Below are positions 8,607 through 22,068 of a stretch of DNA of 64,000 nucleotides, piece after piece. A program made the position numbers and the translations under genes. Source of the DNA: Dimorphilus gyrociliatus (Eukaryota > Annelida > Polychaeta > Dinophilidae). The notes beneath the pieces were generated by a model. That model was not told where the DNA came from, searched no databases, and saw only the letters and a program-made list of their open reading frames with translations. The stretch is taken from assembly GCA_904063045.1 (NCBI GenBank), contig CAJFCJ010000023.1, positions 759,995 through 823,994 of the forward strand, written 5' to 3'. The stretch's first letter is position 1, and each line of letters starts with the position of its first letter.

Positions 8607-9119
8607 AAAACTTAGTAAAAAACATAATATATACTTCAGCCAAGCTACAATTTTTTGCAATTTTTTGTATACTAATCTCTACCATCTCATAAACTCTCTC
8701 AAAAAACCCAAAGAAACTCCTACATTACCATCATAAAATCTTATTTATTGAAGTTTTTCTTTTTATTTTTTACTCTTAAGATTAAATTTTACTTTTAGGC
8801 TTCTATCCTATGAACCTTTCTCTTTTTAATCCTTCACTATATTTTACATGCACCTCCAATTTCTCATCTTTATTTTAATTTGTATTTTTATTCTTTTTAT
8901 TTTTATTGGTATTTTTATTTTTTATTTAATCTTAACTTTTATGGGTATGAGGGTTTCTTATAATTTATCATATTTTTTAACAGTCTCCTCACTGTCTCTA
9001 TTTTCTATTTTATTCTTCTCTTCCAACCTTTAGTATTCTTACTAATCATATAATCTTATTAACATGTTTGGAATCTTTATCAACAAATTATACACCAACA
9101 ATCTAGAGAGAACTCCTTT

Positions 9120-9600
9120 TACAAGAATTCTCAAACCTTGAAAAGTTTTTCGAAAATTAAAGTATACAGGCCCTGAAGAGCCCCAGATCCAAAAAATGGG
9201 AGGGGGCGAAACCACCTTAGGTCGAGTAGGTAGGAAATTATACAAAATATTTTTTGAAAATTTTTTGAAAAGGATTTCTTCTATTGGAAATTGTTTTAAA
9301 TGTTGATTTTGGTGTTTGGACTTTTGAAATGCGAGAAACTTCTAATTAAGATTCTCAAACCTCTCTTTCATTTAGTGTAGTAGACCCTGATGAGTCCCAG
9401 GTTTAAAAATTTAGTAGAGAGGGGGACGAAACCAAGGTAGGTCGAGTAGGTAGGAAATAATAAAAAATTTCAGAAAAAAATTTTTTGAAAATTTTTTGAA
9501 AAAATTTTTTCTGTTGGAAATTGTTTTAAATGTCGATTTTGGTGTATTTTTTCTTTGACTGCTTCCCAAAATCAACTGGGACTCTTGAAATGTGAGAATC
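9120..9600. repeat. Two diverged copies of a 230-245 base repeat
   Basis: Copies begin near 9124 and 9352. Shared blocks are GATTCTCAAACCT-like, a CCCTGA(A/T)GAG(C/T)CCCAG block, GG(A/G)CGAAACCA, AGGTCGAGTAGGTAGGAAAT, and a TTTTTTGAAAA run followed by TTGGAAATTGTTTTAAATG. No credible ORF is present. It looks like a noncoding or non-autonomous repeat. Confidence 0.8.
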
Positions 9601-9666
9601 CTGTTTCTCTTTTTTGATTTAGTCAAAAAAAACCCTTTGCAAAACCCAAACTTAACCCTAACCCTA
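9557..9666. repeat. Second copy of the fold-back spacer and right arm
   Basis: This segment matches 7681-7780 over about 100 bases (GACTGCTTCCCAAAATC, GGGACTCTTGAA, TGTTTCTCTTTTTTGATT, AAAAAAAACCCTTTGC) and also ends in CCCTAACCCTAAA. A more diverged version of its first half lies near 9911-9935. The left arm of the fold-back is missing. Confidence 0.8.
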
Positions 9667-10242
9667 AACACTTGTTATTGTCAACAGGGTTAGGTTATGT
9701 AACATCTTATCCTTTGCCTATAAAAGGGGTTGATTCTGGCAGTTCGGTACCATCTACCCTAGATGAAACATCTTCTTTAACACTGCTACCATATAGTCAA
9801 TATTATTTATAAAATATCTATAAACTATAGTTCATAAGTGTACATAGTTGTTTGGTCGAATTCAATTGGGAGGAAAATGAAATTCCTACGATTGCATTAT
9901 AAGAAATTACAGCTTTCCAAAATCATTTGGGACTCCTGAAAAGTAATAAAAAGTGCTTCTCATCTTTGAGTTAGTGAAAAAAGGGGCTTCTTAAACCCTC
10001 ATTCACTTTATGAGTTTGCTGAGAAAATGAAATTAAAGCATCTGCAACAATTTTTACCTAATTGGTTGAGTAGTGTGTATTTGATTTTTACAAAAAAACA
10101 ATAATCTATACCTTATAAATTTCAATTGAGGTTAGGAATTTTTGTCTTTTTTCCAGCACTCACAACAAAGCCTTTAAATCAAGTTTATAAAACAACAGCT
10201 AGAGTTAGAACAACAGATGTCAGCACTAAGCAGAATGACAAG
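9667..10242. other. Intergenic, no gene seen
   Basis: AT-rich sequence between the repeat cluster and the GPCR gene. It includes the diverged repeat copy near 9911. No convincing poly(A) signal for the minus-strand gene was found. Confidence 0.6.
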
Positions 10243-11672
10243 TCAATTCCATTCAACTCCAATGGCTGTTGTGACAGTAGAAGGCTTACATGCCCAACAC
10301 TTGTGATTATTGGGAGTAGGTTGGAGGGGAATATGACCATGTCGAGATGATCGAGATCTTCTTACTGACCCTTTTAATTGAACACTCTTCCGGTTCTGAT
10401 CGCACGAATGTGGAAGAAAGCATATAAGGGAATGCATTGCTTTTCTAAAGTGAACATTCAATAAGTAGTAGAGAGCAAAGTTGAAGGCAAAGTTAATTGT
10501 TTGGAATGCATTTAGTATTTCATTGGTGAGAATAAATGCTGATGCTCTAAATACATCCAACATTTGAAGAACATCGAGAATTTCAGAGGGGACAACCAGT
10601 ATTACATAGCAGATTGTTATTATGATAAGAATGCAAGTAATGCGATCATTTTGATCGACATGCTTATTACGTACACGATATTCTTTACGAAGTCGGGAAC
10701 TTTTTTGCAGAGCACGTACGAGGAAGGCGTTACATCCGCCAAGGACAATAAGAGGAACCACTATGGCAAAACTCAGGTAACACCAGCGATATATTCCGGC
10801 TATTCTTTCAGAATATTGTGGTCTATTTCTGAGAATAAATATCGTTGTACCTTGGCAATCAACAGCATCCACTCGATATTCAAAAAATCGCACCACATTA
10901 AATCCAATACACAATACATAAACCAGGCTAACAGTAGCTTTAGTTCCTTTACTTCCAATAAGCGGGCGGCAACTATATTTTTGGTATGAATAAATTAGCT
11001 GCTTACTTTTATCATTTAACTAAAACAAAAACTAAAACAAAGTTAAGAAAATTGGTTAGGGTTAGGGGTTTTTCTATCTTTTGCATTATTGTCAAACTTT
11101 TCAAGTTACATTATATCAAAGGAAATTTGCATAGTTATTCAGTTCTAAATATAATACATTCTGATTTGAATAAGGTATAAGACTAGGGTTATTAACACTG
11201 TTTCTTTAGAATAATTTAAATGTTACCTGAATGGATGACAAATAGCCATATATCGGCTAAGAGACATTGTTACTGTAAGCCATGTACTCGTTAGTATAAA
11301 GGCGTTTATGATGGGCTGATGATAGATCCTATAAAACAATTCAATTGATTTTGTATGGTACAAAATTTCAGTTGAGAAAAAAGCATGTGGCAGGAGACAT
11401 AGGCAAAACAGAAGGTCGCTAACAGCCAGACCAATTAATCCTATTCCAACACATCGTTCCATCCTATCAGCAGTGGCCTGCCGCTTAGTCAGTATAACTA
11501 ATGAAAGAATATTTCCAAGAACTCCTATCGAGCAGATCAAGGGTATGATGGAGGTTCGTACACAGGAGCTTATTGGGTTAGCCAAATTAATGTTTGATGT
11601 ATTGTTACCAGTAGTCAAATCGGTTTTATTGCTTGAGTAACAAATCTTAAAAATTTCATCAATAGTCAGCAT
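10243..11672 (-). CDS. Class A (rhodopsin-like) GPCR, neuropeptide-receptor type
   Basis: This is a two-exon gene on the minus strand: exon 11672-11227, intron 11226-10973 (CAG|GTAACA...TATAG), exon 10972-10243. It encodes 391 residues. I start at ATG 11672 because TTTTATTTTACAG lies directly before it, suggesting an upstream 5'UTR intron; an in-frame ATG at 11696 would add eight residues. The N-terminus has NKT and NNTS glycosylation sequons. TM1 carries GN (GVLGNILSL), TM2 LAVSD, TM3 ends SRYMAICHPF (SRY instead of DRY). The intron falls just after that motif. TM5, TM6 (VVPSEIL) and TM7 (NFALYY instead of NPxxY) follow, with a basic Ser/Arg tail. The pattern suggests an FMRFamide-like or other peptide receptor, coupling to G proteins at the plasma membrane; the ligand cannot be read from the sequence. 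Confidence 0.88.
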
Positions 11673-14600
11673 GGCTGTAAAATAAAAAATAATCATAGAA
11701 AAACATATTAACTACTTTATAGCTAACATGCTTGCTAGCCTATTTCTTTACAAACGTAGATCTTAAACTCTATCAAAATCATATCAAAAGTGGGAAAGGA
11801 TTTTTTTTCTGGATAGGATTAGATGGATGGATGTATGGATGGATAGATAAATAGATGATAGAATGGAGAATGGAAAAAATATTATCAAGGAATTAAAGAA
11901 AAAGGATAAACGATGATGATAATAATAAGAATATCAACAGCTGCAACAGAAGCAATAGAAACAACAGCAATAATAGTAATAATATTATATTTGTGCGTTA
12001 GAAATATTAATGCAACAAATTGCATTAAATCTTTTTGCTCCTCAGTATTATTGCGACTACAGCTTCCTTCTCACAATAAAGTACGTACAATAAATATTAC
12101 GCAATTTTTACACTCTACATACTTTGCTTTACGTTTTAGTATTCTTAACCTTAAATCGTGCTGTGAGCAATGTTGATGAGTAGTAAAGCGAATTCTGTAG
12201 AGTAAAAAGAAAGTATTTACGTTAAAGAGGGAAGAAGGAAAGGAAAAAAATGAAACAAACAATAGAGAAGGAGGAGAGAAGTTATATAAACCAGGGTTAT
12301 TCATTTAATAGGAAAAATGCTTAAATAGCTCTTTTTTTAAACAGTACATGCACCTGTATCATTGTATGATGGAGTACCTCATAAGAGCTGAGTAAAGAAA
12401 GACAGTAAAATAAAGAAAAAGAACGAGTAAATAAATAAATAAATGACTGACTGACTGACTGAATGAGTAAACGATTGAAAGGAAGGAAGAAAGAAAAACT
12501 ATTCATTGAAGAGATGATAATAAATGAAAGTAAATATATGGAAAATTGCGAGAAGACTTGCGTATTGTATAAGACACACTGTTTGTATGTTTTTTAAAAG
12601 AAATTTACAAAAAGTTCTCTACTCTTTTTCGCCTAGTAAACATTTCTTTTTCAACTGACAAGGTAAAGCATTCATTTCGCATATCAAAAAGACACTTTAC
12701 TTTATTGATTTCTCTATTAAATTAAACTGTAACTCAACTTGTTATTCTTATGTCAACTGCAATTCGCATTACTGTATATCTATGAATATAAACTTACAGC
12801 TATTCTCTTGGTTCTTTCTCCATCTCTCGGTTTCTCTCTGTTTCTCCCCCCTTCTCTCTCTCTCTCTCTTTCTCTATCCTACTCACGCTTAGCGATGTTT
12901 ATGGAATGAGGAAAAGTGTGGAGAGAGAGGTAAATTAGCAGAAATAAATTTAATTAGCAAGACCTAGATGAGCTTTTTGTGGCCATTTTTGTTTTCGATT
13001 GATGCTATCTTGTGTTGATTGTTTAGTTTTACGTTTTACTGATGTAGATGATACTCAAGTGTTAGCAGCCCGAGAGAAAATTTGGTTTCCAGTTTTTTTT
13101 ATGTATAAATATTTTAAAGACAAACTAATACGACAGAGAGATGAAGAATTTTAAGAAGATTACCATGACAAATAGTCATACTATAGAAAAAATGCTTTAG
13201 ATAAAATTCGATTCTTAGAAAGGAGTAACTATTTAATTTTCTCTTTTTTTTGTCTCCCTCTCTCTCCATGTTTTAGATACAGGCAAAAAGGATGGAAGAG
13301 TGATGAGAAAAGGGTGGATTATTTCTTTTTCTTCTTTCTTCTAGGTTGATAAATTTTGTGTGCCAGAGGCATTGAGTTCTTAGGAAGAAAAAAAAAACTT
13401 TGCTATTAAGTATTTGGTAAGGGAGATAATGAATGATTTTCACGATAAACTCCAAGAGATGGTTGGTAAAATGTAAATTATTTTTTTTTTAATCCAAAAA
13501 CTGAAGGCTTGCCACGGAAAAAATTGTTTGATAATTGAATGCTTATCCAAAATTTACAATAGAAACAGCAGCATTTAATATGATTCAAGATTGAAGATAA
13601 CTAATATATTCTATATAGAAGAGGATGGCGAGATATTCAAATAGGTTATTCAATTGCATTCGAACATTTGCCCTTTCTCAATTGGCCCTTTTCTTTTCAG
13701 TTTCTGTTTTTGCATCTGCTTCTGCTGGGAGCTATTCGTTGGCTCTATCTGATTTGCCTAAGTAATAGAGGCCCTTTGGCATTGTCAGTGATTTTTCGGC
13801 GTCTCTATGAAAGGTCGGCCATCTAATGTTTTTCTTCTTCTTTTTTACATAACTTGCCTTCAGCAACTATTACGTGTGTTTTTTAAAGTTGTGAATAGGT
13901 TATTCCAGCATTTCTTTGCCTTTACTATTCCGTACAGCTATTCTATTTTTGAAAAGGAGCCATTGGGAGTTATTTTTCTCTAGCCCTCTCATTTATCAGT
14001 CGAAGACAAAAAACAAATTTGCCTACAAAGTTTTCAGAGTCTTTTTCTTCTTGATACGCACGTGTTCTAATAGAATTGCTCGAAAATCTCCGAATGCCTA
14101 CAAACTTTTTTCCCTTTATGTTCTCTCTATCTCTTCTGTATTGCTTACAAATGTTCCCTAGTTACAATAGCATATTCTTCTTATAGAAATCGTTTCCCTT
14201 ATTTATTTCAACCGGTATTCAGTTAATAATTAATCTACTTAGATTTTATCATTTTCCAATGAATAGGGTTAGGAATATGGAAAGACAAAAAAGCCATTTC
14301 ATCAATTACCTTTTCATCAATTCCTATTTTATCAACAAATCCACAATTTATCAATCGTTTAGCATTGATAGTGAAACTCTTTTAATCAAAGTTGTCTCAA
14401 CCCATCTAAAATTTTGGGAATTCCTCTTTCTGTTTCTTTTTCTTTTTATTTTAAACCCATTTATCATCGAATGAACCTTAATAGTGATAACGTGGCGACT
14501 TATTGGATATCCTTAGTTAGCCTGATATCCACATGTTAACAATTGTAGGAGTAAAAGATATTTTCACAGCAAATTGATGGACGGATGATGGGAGAAGTTT

Positions 14601-15166
14601 TAAGCTATTTTTTTTTTCTAAATATTGAAGAAATTTGAGAGAGAGACAGACAGACAGAGGGAAGAAGAAACAATTGATAATTTCGTTTTTTTCATCTTTC
14701 TATCTTTTTACAATATGTTTTTTATACATAAAAGAAATGCTTGTCAAAAGTTTTCCTTAGATTTCGACATTCGATTTTTGCTTCAATAACTTTAATTATC
14801 GTGTAACTGCAGACGTATTTTATTAGCAACATAACGGATTCATAGGAGTTACTTTTCATACATTGAGACAGAGAGAGAACATGATAGAGAGATTAGCAGA
14901 TTGACTGACTGATAAACAAGCAACAACGTGAAACAAATCTTTAAGCATTTAAAATAATAGTATGAAAAACAAAATGAAAATCAATACTGGCTATAAATAT
15001 TTTTCTCATCTCGGTATTGCGAAAATGCTAAATAGAAAGTAAACGCATTGTTTACAAAGCGTCATTTTGCCAGGTATTCTATAAGACATATTAAATAGGG
15101 AAAAGTAATAACTGCATTTAAGGGTGTAAGGTTAAGTTTAATACATTGACACGGTTCTATATGTCA

Positions 15167-15179
15167 AAGAGAGAGAGAG

Positions 15180-15245
<66 letters not shown>

Positions 15246-15252
15246 AGAGATA
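15167..15252. repeat. GA dinucleotide microsatellite
   Basis: About 85 bases of nearly perfect GA repeats. Confidence 0.95.
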
Positions 15253-17419
15253 GATTGATAGAGAAATAGAGACCTGGGTTAGAAACAGTAGGAGGGAAGA
15301 GGAGAAAGGGAGAGATATTCAATTTATTCTTTTTCTTAGATTTATGAATATGCTTATGGATCTTTTTAGATTGTTCGTGACGAATTAGGAACTTTGTGAC
15401 GCGTCTGAAACATTAGTGTATATTAGTGGATAACGACCAAGCGTTGACGGTGGATAGAAGCATTCGCTAATATGAAACAGTGACCTAATTAGCACAGTAT
15501 TCGTTTGCATAACTTTGGGATATGACAGAAATAGATTATATCAAATTGTCGACCTACCTCCCCTAGCTCCCTTTCTCCCTCAAGTCAGGCTTTTTTCCCT
15601 CTTTTCATCATAAAACACGGAGGAAAATTCTTTTTCTCAGAAATACACAGTGCTAATAGACTTTTCAACTGTTGATAAAAACGAGGGACAGGGGAAGTAA
15701 AGGATAGGAGAAAAAAACAGTCAAGAGAGCAGTGTTTGTTAAAGGTTTTAGTAAAAAACTGGTAATTAGCGAGAAGATAATTTATTGTTGACGATTAGAA
15801 AACAGGATTGAGTTAGCCCAGAAGAGAATGAAGCACAAGAAAACTGTTATAAAAAGTGAATTTACAATTATTAATCGTCTTAGTATGAAAGAAAACGGGT
15901 AACAAAGCTAATTTATAATGAAATTTTTGTTTGATATTTAGGAAAAAATTCATAAAGTAAAACGAGTTGATCTAAAGATGGAAAAGTTCAAGAATTTAAT
16001 TGATAACAAAATGATAATTAAATTACTTTTAATTGAAAAAAAATTATATAAAATTAAAAGAAAATTACCATTTTTCCCTAGTTGAAAGACTTTTATGTCT
16101 TTTTTTCTTTAACAATCTACAAATGATAATTTGCGCTCGAGTTAAACTAACTTTCTTCGCCTGTCTCCCCCTATCTATACATCTATCTTTTTCTGTCAAT
16201 CTATCTCTCTATCACACCCATCTCTCTCCATATCTATATATAAGGATATGCTCTTTTCTGTAAAGTTCAACTTTCTAGCAGTCATTGGACAGCTCCCACA
16301 CGTTGGAATAATTAGTATAAAATGGTTTTATACTTCCAACTGTCTTCTCGTACTTAAAGGAAAAGTGATAAAATGATCATATCTTGCAGGTGTTTTCCCT
16401 CTTCAACCTCAGGATTGTCAATTAAGGCCTAGAGTTAGTCTATACTTTAGCATCGTTAAATTAGGTAAAGACATATCGCAAGTGGTGACCATTACACTCT
16501 CAAGCTGTTGAGAAAATTTTTGATTGGGTGACGGAATAAATTCTCTTGTATGTGATTCTAGTTGGAAGTTATACTCTCGGTAAATGTGAAAACGTCAAGC
16601 GAAGAGGAAAATTAGACAATAGTCCTCAATCAGCATTCTTTTCATTAAACACACACTTTCAAAGTAGTGTCTGCATGACTTGGTAATCAATACAAAGCGT
16701 AAAACTTGTTTTAGGTTTGCCAAGAGCTACGTGCGGACATAATTAGCGGACCTGATCAATATAATAATTATGGTCAAATAATGTGATTAAATAAGGCTTT
16801 TAGGAGGGAGAAAACAATGGAAAGAGTCTTTATGGCTTGTAGCTTTTGTTAAAAAAGGAGAGAGCGAGAGACTGCAGATAGACAGAAAGGAGAGAAGAGA
16901 GATTACTAAAAGGAATTGTCGTTGGGGGCGTAAATAGTGGAAAAGAGAGAAAAAGCAGAGATGAAATGTGCTTGATTTTGTTGTTTACAGTTGAGGAAAG
17001 GTGACAAGTACAGTACTAGGTCACTTATGTTTTGTTCTTTATGATTATGTCGGTCAGGGTTAGACGAAAGTTTATATTCAAAAAAACAAATAGCCTACTT
17101 TTTCTCCAACTTTTTTCATTGCTTTATTAAAAAGAGTATTAAATTTAAGTATCCAGTGTCTTTCCATCTATGCTTCTACGTGCGGAGAATATGTGGAAAT
17201 TGGACCAAATCCGATTGCTATTTCGTTTTTACTCTGTTACATAAAACGCAGCTACCACTAACTGAAAGATACAAGCAATGGAAAAGACGGGAGGGGAGAG
17301 GGGCGCGGTAGAACACGACTGTTTAGAGGTTGTTGGTTAATGGTGGTTAAATGACAAAAAACAACTACGAACGTGTGTGAACGTTAGGTTAGATAGACAG
17401 TGCAAGGCGAGTGTAGAGG

Positions 17420-17508
17420 GAGAGGAGGAGGAGGAGGAGGAGGAGGAGATTGACTGAAAATATAAAGCGAGAAAAACAAAGGATAGATATATAAAGAAAC
17501 ATATTGAA

Positions 17509-17541
<33 letters not shown>
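17420..17541. repeat. GGA and AT microsatellites
   Basis: GGA trinucleotides at 17420-17448 and AT dinucleotides at 17511-17541, about 60 bases apart. Confidence 0.95.
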
Positions 17542-17544
<3 letters not shown>

Positions 17545-18171
17545 TATAGATAGTAGAGTGCTTAGACGTCTAGGAAAACTTTTAAGTAGAGAGTGTATTA
17601 TTTATTTTATTATTCTTCATCTCTGAAATTAATGGTATTTTCTGGGAATAGCTAAACATATTCAAAAGTTTATACCTGGCTAAAGTAAGAAAAGAAAATT
17701 AGGATTATGGAACGTGCTACCTTGTCAGTGTCAGTAGTACAAACGAAACAAGGCGTTTTTCTCACTTGCTAATAGAGGAAGTGGGGCAGACAGGAGAATA
17801 GAAGAATAAAGAAAATATTTCTTTTTCTTTTCTTCTACCAAGTTCCTACATTCTTTCTTATCGTTAACTTGTATTATATTCCTCTATACCTTTCCGCAAC
17901 AATTAAAGTCCTTTTGGCGTTTAATTTAGCCTCTGGCAATAAATTGACAATCGTTTCTAGTCGAATTATCTTAATTATTCAAACAAAAATTCAATAATTA
18001 TCCTCTACTTTTCAAAATTATTTTGACTAATTATTTCCTGGAGTTAAACGACAAAGGAAGTGAAAAATGAAAAGCATTTGCAGTAAAAATGTGAGATTTT
18101 ACTATATTCAGGAAGTCATTACTATTGACTAGATAGAGTACATTTTTTCTTTCGTGCACGCTCTTCTATGA

Positions 18172-18550
18172 AGGGATGGATGGATGGCTGGATGGATGGG
18201 TGAATGAGAGGGTGGATTGGTAGGTTGATGTATGATTGGATTGTTAGACAGATCAATGCACGGACGGATTAGTGAACTAAGGAACGAATCAATGAATGGA
18301 TGGACAAATGGATGAATGAATGGGTGTAGAGATAGATAGAGAGAAATTTACATATTTTTATATAACTATGGGTAGGTAAATATCTTTATGCGCTCTTACA
18401 CTTGTTCATCTAATTTATTCGAAATCTTTCATTTCAAGTTCATTGCATAATTAATTGCTTCGTTGTATTTATTAAATGTCAATCAATCAATCAATCAATT
18501 AATCTATCTATCTATCTACCTATTCATCCCTCCATCCCTCCACCCATCTA
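18172..18550. repeat. Degenerate GGAT/GAAT block facing a CAAT/CTAT/CCATCC block
   Basis: Bases 18172-18325 are rich in GGATGGAT, GAATGAAT and related tetranucleotides. Bases 18481-18550 hold TCAATCAATC, CTATCTATC and ATCCCTCCATCCCTCC. The second block is partly complementary to the first, so the two could pair across about 150 bases. Confidence 0.75.
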
Positions 18551-19189
18551 TATACCAATCCAAACGTCTTGTAATACCGACTAATTGTTTGAATGGCAGA
18601 GGAATTGACCTTAAAGAATGTCTAATATGATGGAACTCTTAGAAGGATACAATAACGATATATAGATTATAGACAAGCTTCAGGACTAAATATATATTAA
18701 ATACATACTAATATGCAATGAACTATACACGAGGTGTCTTAATTATATTATGAACTATAAATAAAAGAAGGAAAATAATATAATGACAAACTAGTTTAAA
18801 GAAACAAATAAATGACGACACAAGTAAATGCAAACAGCCTTGCTTTGCACGACACTTGGAGTAGACCTATTTGTTCTAATTTTGCCATTACTATTATTAT
18901 TAATACCACTATTAATATTACTCTTATTTATCCGTCTAAAAGAAACGATAAAGATTCTAATTGGTGTATGGGCGAAGGTTCATTGTTACTTGAGGTGTTT
19001 CTTGTCAAACGAAACTAGCAAGTCAAGCGGAAAAGGCGCAATTTCACCATTGATCGTAGCCATCTCCTACATCTTTTATTTCCTTTCAAGTATTATTTAT
19101 ACAGGTGAAACGAAAATAGACTAACTTACGACGGAATGGGTAGATACGTTAGTTGAGCATAATTTAAGCAACTAAGTAAAGACGGGATA

Positions 19190-19215
19190 TATATACAGTA
19201 TATATACTGTATATA
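19190..19215. repeat. 26-base perfect palindrome, TACAGTA...TACTGTA
   Basis: The sequence reads the same on both strands from 19190 to 19215, centred on alternating TA. The same TACAGTA/TACTGTA element recurs many times in the window. Confidence 0.9.
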
Positions 19216-22029
19216 CAATAACAGCAAAAAAGATTGAAGCAAAAATTAACTCGGTAAAGTAGAAGTAGAACTAGCTAGCGCGTAATTCTGTAATTAAGTA
19301 ATTAGATAATTTCGACGGATAACAGGCAAGAAAAGCATAAAAGATAACAAATATATAAAAGACGAATGACTAGTTAACGAATAAAAAATGAAGAGAAAAA
19401 AATGAAATAAAAAACACTCACCAAAACAAAAGAAAAAAGTTTACGGCGAGAAAAAGGTAGATCTGGTTATTAAAGCGAACCTGGCAACCGGCAGAATGAC
19501 GAGCGTCACAAAAGCAATCGCTCGAACAGAGATTTGAGCGCCACTTTGTCAGCTAAGTGATTTGTATACGGAAGAGCGCGGGCAAAAAACACGCCAAAGG
19601 CTGGGGATTGCGAAGGATGAAAGTGAAAAAAGTAATTTTTTTTCTGAAAAAGGATGCTCAAGGCATTGGCACTGGTGGTTCGCCATCCTATTTCCGCCGT
19701 TTTGTCGTCCTATCATAAAAGACCGCTTTGGAAAGAAACCCTAGTCGTTTAATTACGCATTTCATTCATTTCCTTTTTAATTAGCTTCGTAGGATCTTGC
19801 TAACCTCAAGATATTCACTTTTCATCCTCTATTCTTTTCTCCCTAACCCGTCCTCCTCCTCCTCCTCCTCCTCCTCATCGCTTTCTCTTTCCCTATACTC
19901 GCTGGTGCTATCCTTCGGCCTGTTTCTTTGGTTCAATGATGAAAAAAATGTATGTTTTGCTTTTTGCATAAAAGAAAAGCCAAGTAAATGTGACAGAAAG
20001 CTCAATTTCTACTAAATGTAGGATCTCGGTACCGTCAATTTATTCCATTACCCGTTTTTTGTATTTGAATAAGGTTAGTCTGGCATTTTCCGTTCAAAGT
20101 CAACACCATAGTTAATGCTCCCCCATACTAACAGCTTGTTTAATTCGTCGATTGTCGCAAGCCATCATTTTCACTAATCTGACTCTGAGTAAACAATGTC
20201 ATTTTACCCACAGATTCTAATTATTATCATCATTCCGATAGTTATCAATTTCAATGTATGTGATTGAATGTGGATTATAGCGAGAAGTGTTACAAATGGC
20301 ATAGAAAAATTCAATAACAATTGTCGACACATTGGAGAATTATGAACGCAAATGGATGGTGTTAATCTAACAGAGGTATGAACCTGTACGTACACTATAA
20401 TATAATATATATTTATTATGATTTCTATTGATCTTACACAAAAAACAACTTGCATGCAACGACAATCTTATTTAATGATTCATTTCCATTCAATTTCTAT
20501 TAAATCGACAGATCATTGTAAGCTTTCGATTAAGGAGGATTTAGGGTTTTTTCATCTTTTTTTTTACTTGTCTTAGTCTGGTGGAAAGAAAAGATCTTTC
20601 GCGCAGAAAGATACATAGGTGTGTATAGGCGCTATCCCCGCATCTTCCAATCCTTTATTCCTCTCCTTCTTCACCGCCCAATTATAGCTTTCTTTATAAA
20701 TCTCCGGCTTACGGTTAGCTCCGATTAATTTTTTAAAATTAAAGTTTTATTCAGCGAAAACTTCTTTCGAAAAAATAGAATAGAGAAAAAGTAACATATT
20801 TTCAGTTTATACCTTCTCTGAACCGTCGACGAAAAGAAGCAAAGACAACAATATTCGCCTTTCTTTCCACACCGTCGCTTCTCGTCTGCGAATTAGCCCA
20901 TATTGCCGAAATTTTGTTTTATTTCAATAAACCTCCAGTATACTATTCGCAACCTTCAACTTTATCATTGCTTCAGTTAAAATTATAATAAAAATTACGA
21001 AAGTCTTTCACTTACCAAAGTTTTCAGTTCATTCCTCTTCCCTCTTCCTTCTAGCAAGCGCTAGCCGTTTTACGTGTTGAGTGACAACTAAAGCGTTTAA
21101 TAATATTAGACACTTACACGCAGACAGAGTGAGAGAGAGCGAGAGAGGGAGAAAGAGCAAGAGAGTAAAAAGGAAGGAGACAACGGAGGGGAGTGGTGGG
21201 AGGCACAGAGTGGGAGAGGAAAAAGAAGATGAAGAGCAGGAGAATGACAAAGAAGGGTAAGGAGAAGAGGGCGGAAAAGAAGAAGAAGAAGAGAATGGCA
21301 CTTTTAGTAATTCGTTTCAAAGTCGTTCAATATATCTTGACAATTGCTGAGAAGAGAACAAAATAGAAGCCAGAGGAGGAGAGGGAACTGAAAGATAAAG
21401 AAGCAAAAGACGAAAAATGAAAGATAAAAATGATATTGTAAGATAATCATGCTTGTCTCTTTTCAAGTTGATACTTTTACGTGGATGTTGTTTATTTCAG
21501 AATGGAAAATTTTGTATAGAGTAAATGATAAATTGGCACATTTCCAAGTCTGTTTCGTTGATATGAATAAGAGAATTTTCCGTTTCAGTTTTAGCATTTG
21601 ATTGGAATAAAATTAAATTTGACTAGAAGAGGGGAATCTAGAAAATTTTTAATTAAATGTTTTAGAGACAGCTTCATGGAAGCTTTTCAACTGTTTTCTC
21701 TCTTTTTCATTGCATATTTAAATATTGAGTTTCCCTTTGTCGTTTGACGAAGAACAAAAATATTAGGGTTACGGTTAGGTTATAGTATTAATATACTGTA
21801 TAGATATTGCCATAAAACCACTCTCTGCACCAAAATCCGAGAAAAAAGACGGTTGAGCGGGTAAAAAGAAGTTAAAAGGTCATCCAGAGAAGAACTGAAT
21901 AGAGAATAGTTTCTTCACTCTCTGACTTACATAAAATAAAGAAGTAACTGAGAAATAGAAAATTCCTTTGCTAATTCTATTTATTCCGTAATTTCTTGCA
22001 GTAAAATTGTTCTTTCCTTTCAAGGCATT

Positions 22030-22030
<1 letters not shown>

Positions 22031-22063
<33 letters not shown>
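22031..22063. repeat. GA microsatellite
   Basis: About 33 bases of GA. A similar 33-base tract lies at 22453-22485. Confidence 0.95.

Positions 22064-22068
<5 letters not shown>

Larger units (their letters stand above)
11697..18170. other. Gene-poor noncoding region, proximal part
   Basis: No coding gene could be supported on either strand. It holds GGAT/GATA-type tetranucleotide stretches (about 11822-11860), a long GA tract at 15167-15252, a GGA tract at 17420-17448 and an AT tract at 17511-17541. Upstream 5'UTR exons and regulatory sequence of the minus-strand GPCR may lie in its first part. Confidence 0.6.

Noticed and set aside
18812-19124. Hydrophobic ORFs in two frames
   Set aside because: They translate ATT-rich low-complexity sequence as Ile/Leu runs, and no other gene evidence is present.
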